A DNA stretch of 64,000 bases from JAWLFI01 sp964525165. Its GTDB lineage: Bacteria > Bacteroidota > Bacteroidia > Chitinophagales > Saprospiraceae. Below are positions 7,901 through 16,700 of this stretch, piece after piece (positions within the stretch are counted from its first letter, which is position 1; every line of letters begins with the position of its first letter). A model generated the notes under the pieces. The model saw only the letters and a list, made by a program, of their open reading frames with translations, was not told the DNA's origin and ran no database searches. Location of the stretch: NCBI GenBank assembly GCA_964525165.1, contig CAZGGG010000007.1:12089-76088 (forward strand), read 5' to 3'. Both the position numbers and the translations under genes were made by a program.

Positions 7901-10900
7901 TTAGTCTTCTATATAGGGACCTCCCTTTGAAGTAATCATTTTTTTCAGCCTTGAAATCATGCCCTCCAGTTCTTCCTGATTCTCATAAAGTTGATTCAAT
8001 TCCGAACGGGCAATTTCTAAGGATGTTTTTGCTGTTTCAGTGGGTCCATAAGTTGAATTGCCGATCGCCCTGGATACAGCAAAAAGTCTGTCGTTGATGG
8101 TAGGCTTATTCTTCACGCCTACCTGATTTTTACTTGGGCTGCCGTTAAAAGCTTTATCTAAAGTAACAGCCATTTCATAAGCTTTTTGCCACTCTTCCTC
8201 AAAGGGACCGGATTGAATTTGAGATTGTTGGGCGGCATAGGCAATAGCCTCCAGCATTTTCTTGCTATTACGTATTTTCAATCCTAAGGCAGAAGCTTTC
8301 TTAGAACTAGATTCGAATGATCGATAGAAGTCAGCCACTTCTTTCAAAGGAGCCCCTTGTAACGAACCTTCATACAAAGGAACCAATTCAAAAGTTTGCG
8401 CCTGCCCCATTTGACTGCTTTTGCCGTTTTCGTGTTTGAACAAACTCACATTATAGGTAGAAGGTGCTGCCAATAGTCCTGAGGACAATTGATCGGCTTT
8501 CTTGACGGACTCAGCGGAGGAAGATACCGCATTGGGTGAAGGATAGCGCAGATCCCAATGCACACGATGTAAACCTTTGGAAGAGGGAGCCGGTAAACGT
8601 CGAATGACTTCTCCGTCCATATTTGCAATCACCAAACTGTAGCTTACACCCTTTTCGGTCCGCTCATTATCTAATCTTTCCCAAGAAGGAAAAGGTATGT
8701 CTTGGTTATTCTTGTCTAACTCTGCCTCTTTGTCGCTTCGCTCTTGTTTCATGCTTTCATATTCTTTGCCGATATGATAAGTAAAGCTTGCGCCAAAGGG
8801 TGGGTTCGAAGCTATGTAATGCCCTGAACCCTGACTTCCTTTCCCGGGCCCAAAAGACAGATTCGGTCGTTGGATGTACCAATGGGCGTTCTTTACAGGA
8901 AATAATTGGGCTTCTTTTTGAAGCGTCTCTGTGGTGACGGAACGAAGCGGACTATAGTCATCTAAAATATAAATGGACCTTCCGAAAGTACCTAAGACGA
9001 GATCATCTTCTCCTTGATGTATCTTGATATCTCTAACGGCGATCGTTGGCAGTCCGCCTCTGAGCGGCAGCCAATCAGTTCCTTGATTCGGGCTAAATAA
9101 GACACCAAACTCAGTCCCAAGAAACAATAGATCTTTATTCACATGATCTTGCACCACTCTCCAAATAATGGTGCGGTCAGAAATATTTTGGTGAAGAGCC
9201 TTCCAGCTTTTGCCCTTGTCAGAACTCTTATAGAGGTAAGGAGAGAAGTCACCGTGTTTGTGGTTGTCAAAGGCAGCATAAACCGTTTGTTCATCATGTA
9301 AATCTGCATAAATATGGTTGATATAGGCTGTTTGAGGCAAGCCTGGCATACGACTGAAAGGAATTTCCTGCCAGTTTTGGCCCCCGTCTTCTGTGAGATG
9401 CATTTTTCCATCGTCAGATCCCACATAAATCAAACCTTCTTTGACGGGTGATTCAGCAATAGAGGTCAGTGTGCTAAACTCAGACATAGCATACAGATCC
9501 CAAGCATTGTCCCAACTTTGTTTTCGACCCATGATGGGCTCTTCAATACGTTTCTTATCACGTGTTAAATCTCCGGAAATCGCTGTCCATTCATCCCCTC
9601 TATTTTCTGATTTCCAAAGTCTTTGGGATCCAAAATAAATGCGCTGCGGATTATGTGGGCTGACCAGGATTGGTGCATCCCAATTAAAGCGTTCGTAATC
9701 TTCTTCCTCATTTGGTTGAGGTTGAATGTCTACGACTTCGCCTGTCTTAAGATCTATTCTTGATAAGGTGCCTTGTTGCCGTTGGCCATACATAATATTG
9801 GGATTACCCGGTTCTGTTGCAGGCTGATGGCCATCCCAATTAAGAACGACTTTCCAATCACCATTTTGAATACCTTGTACATTGTCAGTTTGTGAAGGGC
9901 CTCCTTGTGTACTATTATCCTGGGTGCCACCATAAACATTGTAAAAAGGTTTGGTATCATCAATGGCAATTTTGTAGAACTGTGTGATAGGCATGTTATC
10001 AATAAATCGCCAATTTTGTGCCAGGTCGAAACTCTCATACAAGCCTCCATCAGTTCCTACTAAAAGATAATCAGGATCATCCTCCCTAAATGCCAATGCA
10101 TGATTGTCTGAGTGTTTGTATTGTTCTTTCATGCGCCGAAAGCTCTTCCCTCCGTTATCAGACACTTGCATTCTTACGTCGACCAGATAAATGCGATCAA
10201 ATGCATGAGGGGAAGCATAAAGCTCCTGGTAATAGTGAGGTCCGGTCGCTCCTGATACCGCATCGGATTGTTTCGTCCAGCGGGCACCACGATCCACGGA
10301 CTTATATACGCCACCTGTTCTTTGATTGAGCTCTATCGCAGCATATACGACATCCGGTTGCTGAGGCGAAAGGGCGATTCCGATTTTCCCCATTTTGCCG
10401 GAAGGCAATCCTTGAGTCAATTCCGTCCATGTATTTCCTCCATCTTCAGATCGATAGATTCCACTGCCCGGTCCACCGCCTAAATAGGCAGCAATGGTTC
10501 GATGCCTTTGCCATGTGGCAGCATATAATCTATCCGGATTCCTTGGGTCTATCAGCAAGTCGGTGGCTCCTGTCCATTCCTCATCTCCCAGAGTTTTTGT
10601 CCATGTCTTCCCTCCATCTGTACTTTTATAAACACCTCTTTCTCCTCCTTTGGACCAAAGAGGTCCCTGAGCGGCCACCCAAATGATATTTGAATTTGTA
10701 GGGTGGATAAGGATTTTAGAAATATGCTCCGACCTTTGTAATCCCATGTGGGTCCAACTTTGTCCACCATCATCTGAGCGATAAATTCCATCACCATAAC
10801 CAACATGTCTTCCTCCCACGTTTTCACCAGTTCCTACCCATATCGTATGCGGATTGGAGGGATCTATGCTGATGCAACCTATGCTGTAGGAAGCTTGGTC

Positions 10901-11161
10901 ATCGAATATCGGTTGCCAACTCACTCCGGCATTCATTGTTTTCCAAACGCCACCGGAGCCCACCGCTACATACCAAACATTATCATCTTGTGGGTGAATG
11001 GCAATGTCCGCAATCCTTCCGGCCATCAATGCAGGGCCAATGGATCGGAACTTCATTTCTTTAAAATGATCTGCTTTCCAAACAGTACTATCTAATTGTG
11101 CGGGCATTTCCAAGCATAAGAATATAGCCAGCACTGCAAGTATCCAACGATTATATGTCAT
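7901..11161 (-). CDS. secreted VPS10/BNR beta-propeller protein
   Basis: A 1086-residue protein with a signal peptide (about 1-22, ending EMPAQ) and a large propeller built from BNR/Asp-box repeats: SDDGGQSWTHMG, STDGGKTWTKTL, SEDGGNTWTEL, SVDRGARWTKQ, SENRGDEWTAIS, TEDGGQNWQEIP and SSDKGKSWKAL, at roughly 60-80-residue spacing through the first 700 residues. The C-terminal third is helical and charged. Such proteins are annotated as VPS10/sortilin-like or WD40/YVTN/BNR-like in Bacteroidota; no enzyme activity is established and I see no sialidase arginine triad. No T9SS domain is visible. Own transcript, closed by the terminator at 7855. Confidence 0.85.
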   Translation of the reverse strand: MTYNRWILAVLAIFLCLEMPAQLDSTVWKADHFKEMKFRSIGPALMAGRIADIAIHPQDDNVWYVAVGSGGVWKTMNAGVSWQPIFDDQASYSIGCISIDPSNPHTIWVGTGENVGGRHVGYGDGIYRSDDGGQSWTHMGLQRSEHISKILIHPTNSNIIWVAAQGPLWSKGGERGVYKSTDGGKTWTKTLGDEEWTGATDLLIDPRNPDRLYAATWQRHRTIAAYLGGGPGSGIYRSEDGGNTWTELTQGLPSGKMGKIGIALSPQQPDVVYAAIELNQRTGGVYKSVDRGARWTKQSDAVSGATGPHYYQELYASPHAFDRIYLVDVRMQVSDNGGKSFRRMKEQYKHSDNHALAFREDDPDYLLVGTDGGLYESFDLAQNWRFIDNMPITQFYKIAIDDTKPFYNVYGGTQDNSTQGGPSQTDNVQGIQNGDWKVVLNWDGHQPATEPGNPNIMYGQRQQGTLSRIDLKTGEVVDIQPQPNEEEDYERFNWDAPILVSPHNPQRIYFGSQRLWKSENRGDEWTAISGDLTRDKKRIEEPIMGRKQSWDNAWDLYAMSEFSTLTSIAESPVKEGLIYVGSDDGKMHLTEDGGQNWQEIPFSRMPGLPQTAYINHIYADLHDEQTVYAAFDNHKHGDFSPYLYKSSDKGKSWKALHQNISDRTIIWRVVQDHVNKDLLFLGTEFGVLFSPNQGTDWLPLRGGLPTIAVRDIKIHQGEDDLVLGTFGRSIYILDDYSPLRSVTTETLQKEAQLFPVKNAHWYIQRPNLSFGPGKGSQGSGHYIASNPPFGASFTYHIGKEYESMKQERSDKEAELDKNNQDIPFPSWERLDNERTEKGVSYSLVIANMDGEVIRRLPAPSSKGLHRVHWDLRYPSPNAVSSSAESVKKADQLSSGLLAAPSTYNVSLFKHENGKSSQMGQAQTFELVPLYEGSLQGAPLKEVADFYRSFESSSKKASALGLKIRNSKKMLEAIAYAAQQSQIQSGPFEEEWQKAYEMAVTLDKAFNGSPSKNQVGVKNKPTINDRLFAVSRAIGNSTYGPTETAKTSLEIARSELNQLYENQEELEGMISRLKKMITSKGGPYIED

Positions 11162-11321
11162 AGGTTTAATTTTTGTTGCTAAAAAATAGCTTTTTTTATC
11201 GAATGGAACAGATCATTCGTCGGAGAGACATTAGAATTGTCTTGTAAACTATGAAGTTGGTAGAAATAAAAGCTCGGTAGGAGATCCTATAGGTCATCTT
11301 TAGAATACTAAACTTGGTACT

Positions 11322-13751
11322 ATGAGAATTCTCTATTCGGCGCTTATTGTATGGATTTTGATGCCATTTCAGACAGAAGCTCAATCTATTGTTGGGGTTA
11401 TTGAAGATGTGAGCGGTAACCCATTACCTTATGTATCTATAGCTGTTTACGAGGCCGAAAATTCAAATTTGGTCAAGGGCAGTGTGTCTGATATGGATGG
11501 GAAATTTGAAGTGGAGGAACTTGAGTATGGTGAGTATGTCGTGGAAATTCATATGCTCGGATTTGAGCCCTATCGGACTAAAAAGCTTTCTTATCAAGGA
11601 CTTCAGATTGATTTAGGATCTGTATTGCTGAAAGAATCGGCGCAGGAATTGGAAACCGTTACGGTAAAGGCTAAGAAACCCTTGATCACTGTGAGTGCAG
11701 AAAAGATGGTCTTGAATGTAGCAGATAACATTAGTACAGCCGGAGATGACGGTTTAGAGCTTTTGCGGAAAGCCCCCGGAGTGGTGGTAGATAACAATGA
11801 TAATATTTCTTTGCGCGGTAATAGTGGGGTAGAGGTATATATAGACGGAAAACGGACTCAGATGACCGCAGAGGATTTGGCATCTTTGTTACGTAATTAT
11901 GATGCGAGTACGATTGAAGCCATAGAGATTATTACAAATCCATCTGCCAAATACGAGGCTGAAGGGAATGCAGGTATTATTAATATTCGGCTGAAAAAGA
12001 ATAAGAACTATGGCATGAATGGAACAGCCAACGCAACTTTTACACAAGGAAACACACCGAAAGGCAATGGGGGACTCAGCCTCAACTACCGAAATGACCG
12101 CATCAATATATTTGGGAATGTCGGTGCTCGCATGGGCTATCGCCACAATCGCAATGACTTTTACAGGGAGCAAAATGGAAAGTATTTTGATCAGAAGATT
12201 TTTCAGATTTCTGACTCTATGTATTATCCGGCGACCAACTTCAAGTTAGGTCTTGACTATCAAATTCACCCGAAGCACTCAGTGGGGGTTCAAATGAATG
12301 GCAATGAGTTCAGAGGTGTCTGGAGTTCAAATAATATTACATATATCGGAGACCTTGACCAACCGGATATTCGAGATTCCATATTAATAGCACAGTCAAG
12401 AATTGAAGGGGATCGTTCGAATTATCAGTTTAACGTGAATTATCGGTACAGCATTGGGGAGGGTCAGAGTTTTAGTATGGATCTTGACCATGGTCGATTT
12501 CGAAATGCTTCTGAGAATATTCAACCAAATACCTATGTAGGACCGGATCAAACAGAAGTCTTATCCAGAAGGAATTTTGGAAATTTGACGCATACAGATA
12601 TTGACATATATACAGCAAAAGCAGATTATGAAAGAAGTCTGTTCGGAGGGAAACTGGAAGTAGGAGCCAAGTATTCTGATGTCACCACATTGAATGACTT
12701 TGAATTTCAGGAGTCAGAGGGTGGTCCGCTGAAGACAGATCCTTATCAATCCAGCATGTTTGAGTACATCGAGCAAGTAGGAGCTGCCTATGCCAATTTC
12801 AACAGAAACATTACGGACCAAATAAGTTTGCAGGCCGGCCTTAGGGTAGAGCATACCTACTCCCGAGGTAAATTGTCACAGTTGATTCCGGGGCCTGAAG
12901 ATGATATTGAACGGAATTACACAGACTTCTTTCCCTCGGCGAGTTTGTCATGGCAGTATCACCCAAAATTTGCGACTGCTTTTAGTTATTCAAGAAGAAT
13001 CAACAGACCCAATTATCAGGACCTGAATCCTTTTGAGATCAGGTTGAGTGAATTGAGCTTTAGAAAAGGGAACCCTTTCTTAAATCCGCAGTACACGAAT
13101 GCTTTCAGTATCAATCAAACCTTATTCGGATATGCTAATTTGAGCCTTGGCTACACTTTGACAGAAGACTTTTTTGGTCAGATTATTGATTCACTGGACT
13201 CTAAGAGGAACTTTATCACCCAAGAAAATATCTCAACTTTTAATAATTATACCCTCAGTCTGTCTACCCCTTTGCCTCTGGCGCCCTGGTACAATGGATT
13301 CGTTAGTTTTACTGGCTTTCATCAGACGTATACCTCAGATTATGGTCCTGAGAGTCAGTTGCGACTTTCATCTACGGGTTTTAATATTTATAGTCAGCAT
13401 ACCTTTACAATCATTAAAGATTGGAAGGTTCAACTCTCGGGTTGGTTCAACAAGGGAGGCGTCTGGGGCGGTACTTTTGTGAATCAGCCTCAGGGTGCTA
13501 TGGATGTGGGAATACAGAAAAGTTTCCTGAAGGGTCAATTGAATATGAATTTAGTGGCGACGGATGTATTACGGACAGCAGGGTGGGCTGCCAGATCGAG
13601 CTTCAATGGGATAGAATTTAGCGGAAGAGGTCGATGGGAAGCCCAGACGCTTCGATTGAATGTGACTTACCGATTTGGGAATTCGAATGTTAGAAGAGCC
13701 CAAGACCGGAAAACAGGCTTGGAGGAAGAAGCTAGTAGACTAGGAGGATAA
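11322..13751 (+). CDS. outer-membrane beta-barrel protein with carboxypeptidase-like N-domain
   Basis: An 809-residue TonB-receptor-like outer-membrane protein. In order: signal peptide (1-20), a carboxypeptidase regulatory-like beta-sandwich (about 22-110; GVIEDVSGNPLPYVSI, SDMDGKFEVEELEYGEY), a plug-like domain (about 120-215; LRKAPGVVVDNNDNISLRGNSGVEVYIDGK and NPSAKYEAEGNAGIINI) and a barrel to the C-terminus rich in alternating aromatic strands. This matches the 'outer membrane beta-barrel family' relatives of SusC (OMP_b-brl_3 type), whose cargo is usually unknown. No SusD partner is adjacent. It converges on the PAS sensor gene with only 19 bp between the two stops. Confidence 0.87.
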   Translation: MRILYSALIVWILMPFQTEAQSIVGVIEDVSGNPLPYVSIAVYEAENSNLVKGSVSDMDGKFEVEELEYGEYVVEIHMLGFEPYRTKKLSYQGLQIDLGSVLLKESAQELETVTVKAKKPLITVSAEKMVLNVADNISTAGDDGLELLRKAPGVVVDNNDNISLRGNSGVEVYIDGKRTQMTAEDLASLLRNYDASTIEAIEIITNPSAKYEAEGNAGIINIRLKKNKNYGMNGTANATFTQGNTPKGNGGLSLNYRNDRINIFGNVGARMGYRHNRNDFYREQNGKYFDQKIFQISDSMYYPATNFKLGLDYQIHPKHSVGVQMNGNEFRGVWSSNNITYIGDLDQPDIRDSILIAQSRIEGDRSNYQFNVNYRYSIGEGQSFSMDLDHGRFRNASENIQPNTYVGPDQTEVLSRRNFGNLTHTDIDIYTAKADYERSLFGGKLEVGAKYSDVTTLNDFEFQESEGGPLKTDPYQSSMFEYIEQVGAAYANFNRNITDQISLQAGLRVEHTYSRGKLSQLIPGPEDDIERNYTDFFPSASLSWQYHPKFATAFSYSRRINRPNYQDLNPFEIRLSELSFRKGNPFLNPQYTNAFSINQTLFGYANLSLGYTLTEDFFGQIIDSLDSKRNFITQENISTFNNYTLSLSTPLPLAPWYNGFVSFTGFHQTYTSDYGPESQLRLSSTGFNIYSQHTFTIIKDWKVQLSGWFNKGGVWGGTFVNQPQGAMDVGIQKSFLKGQLNMNLVATDVLRTAGWAARSSFNGIEFSGRGRWEAQTLRLNVTYRFGNSNVRRAQDRKTGLEEEASRLGG

Positions 13752-13770
13752 AAGAGTTTTAAGAAGTCAG

Positions 13771-16700
13771 TTATGAATCGGGCTGATTCGCCTCATAGGT
13801 TCGATCAGTGATATCATGAATCACCTGATCCAGTTCTTCAGCGGAGACTTTTATATACTCTAGTATTTTCTCAATGTTGAGTGAGGGGGCTTCAACTTGG
13901 TTTTCAACTTCAAATAACTCTACTAAACCCATAATTCGGGATAATGGAGCGCGCACCACATGAGATTGCATCCAAGCGATCTCCTTTAAATTTTCATTTC
14001 TTTCTTTCAGAGCGTGCATCATATTTACCTGGCTGGTTACATCTTTTGAATAGCAGGCCACACCGGTAATTGAATCATTTTCAGTAATAGGATATAAAGA
14101 GACGTTGTGTATGACCTTTTGTACGTCTTCATTCATATTGAATGAAATTGTTTCTTCAAGGGTTTCTCCTGAAAGTGCTCGGTCATACAAATCAAGCCAA
14201 ATTTTCTTTAAGTGTACCGGCATCCGGTCAGGAATTGCATTTTGGATTTCTTTCAACTCCAAATCATCGTTTACTTCATATCGAGCAAATGATTCGTGAA
14301 ATGCATCGTTTGCACTGAGGATCTTTAAGTCTCTGTCTACAGACCAGATTAAATCATTTGTAGTATTGATTAGAACCTCTCTATTTTCCTTTGTTCGCTC
14401 TAATTCGAGTTCTTTCTCTCTCAATTCAGAAATATCTGAAAAGAAGACGGCCGTGCTATGGTCTGTAGGGTAGATGGTTGCTTCAAGCCATTTGTTTAGT
14501 GAATCATTTAAATATCCTCGTAGGCTACTTACTTTTTGCGATTGATTTGCCTTAAGAATTTCTTCTTTGAGTTGATCCCCGTTGCTTAAAAAGGAGAGTT
14601 GATGGAATGGTTTATCGAGGGCTTCTTCTCTTTGGATATGGGTGATTTGTTCAGCGGCTCTATTCCACTGTGTGATTTTGCCGACTTGAGAGAAAGAGAA
14701 GAATCCTTCATTTAGGGCTTCCAGGATTTCATTTTTTTCTATCAGGGCTTCCTTATACTTTCGTTCAGCATCTTTGGTGGAGGTAATGTCCAAATTGATT
14801 CCTACTATTCTAATGGCATCTCCCTGATCATTCCTGACCACAGTTGAATAAGCCGATAAATATTTAATCGAACCGTCTCTACAAACGATTCGGAACTCAT
14901 CTGTAAATTCTTTTTCACTCTGAACAGACCGATTAAAGTTAGCTTCAGTTCGCTCAATATCATCAGGGTGGACTCTTTGTCTCCAACTATTAAAGGTGAA
15001 GTCAAACTCATCTTTGGGGACATCATAGAGCGCGAACATATTATCATCCCATTTTAGATAGTTCTTTTGTACATTGAAATCCCATATTCCAATTGCATTG
15101 GCCTTCGTCGCCAAATTAAAGCGCATCAAAGCATCTTTGAGCTCAAGTTCTCGTTTTTTCTTTTCGGTAATGTCCCGCTCTACTGCAATGAAATGGGTAA
15201 TAGTTCCATCTGCATCTTTAAGGGGCACTATATTGATATCTATCCAATAAGGCGTCCCTTCTTTGGTATAATTCAGCAGTTCATTATGCGACTTTCTTCC
15301 TTTAAGAAGATCGTCATGTATTCGGTCGAGCGTAGGTCGGTTCGTATCCTCTCCCTGCAGAATCCTGGGGTTATTCCCTACTAATTCGGAAAGGGAATAA
15401 CCGCTGAGATCACATAATGCCTGATTCGCATAAACGATGGTAGGGCCTGGTTTTTCAATATTACTTTTGGTAACAAGGATACTGTCGTTGGTATTTTTGA
15501 TAATCGACTCAAATAACAGGAGTTGTTCTTCTCGTGATTTTAAGTCTGTAATATCCAGCATGGTGCCGATCAGTATTTCCTGTCTACCAATATTTACCTT
15601 TTTTCCTTTACAGTAGACCCATAGTAGTTGATCATTTTTACCTACAATTCTTATCTCAAGATCCAGCTCATATTCAACCCCCGATCTCATTTCATCAAGA
15701 GAGTTTTGGATAGTAGGTAAATCTTCCGGAAAAATAAATTTCGTCCATTCCTCCTTAGAGATTTCCTCTCCTACTTTGATCTCGAACCCAAGTTTATTAA
15801 TCCAATTAGGGTCTAGCATGATGTTTTGAGATTGAAGATTGAGATCCCAGGTCCCTAATTGTGCTCCTTCCAAAGCCAATTGATTATATTCTTTGCTGGC
15901 TTTTAATTCATCATGTGCTTTTTGATGGGTAATAGATAAGGCATATTGTGCAGCAAAAGACTCTAAAATGGTATCATTAATTTCTGGTATGTCCTGCTTG
16001 TAGACAAGCAGGATATTTCCGACAGTTTTATTGGAGAATACTAATGGAATTCCTTTGACTTTTAATTCTCGAAGGCTACTCAAGGAATCTTGTGGAAGAC
16101 TCCAAGAAAAGGATTCAAATATTGCCCAGATTTGATCTTCTACTTGAACGATCTCTCTTTGATCAAATATGCGAACCAAGTTCTGATTTACCTCAAACGG
16201 TTGGTCTATAATCGATTGGAGATTCCATTCTTTTATAAGTTCGTCAAGACCTGACTCTAAGCGCAACGCCTTCACATAAACACTTGCTTCTTCATGAGAA
16301 TAGAGATTTACGACAATGGTTGCTTTTCTCTCAAACAATTTGAAAAGCGCATGTGCTGCATAGGAGTGCATAGACTCCTCATTAGTTAGTTTCGAAAGCT
16401 CGAATGCGAATTCAGACAAGAAAGTCATCTGGTCCTTTTGGGCAGTAATTCTTCTTTTTGCTTTTTCCTTAGAGGTGACATTTTGGGCGGTACCTATCAG
16501 TCTAGTTACTTTTTCATTTGAATCGCTTTGAGGGAAGCCTTTCGCTTCAATATATTTTACGTGTCCGGATTGTGAATTGAGTGTCAGAAGAATGGAGTAT
16601 GGAACATTCTGGGCAATTGAATTTGCAACTTTTTGCTGTAAAGCAATCGCATCTTTTTCTCCAAATAATTCGACAGTATCTTGAAAATTAAGAGGTGTGC

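Noticed and set aside
7901..11161. Sialidase, from the many Asp-box repeats
   Set aside because: No arginine triad or FRIP motif; repeat spacing fits VPS10/BNR propellers.
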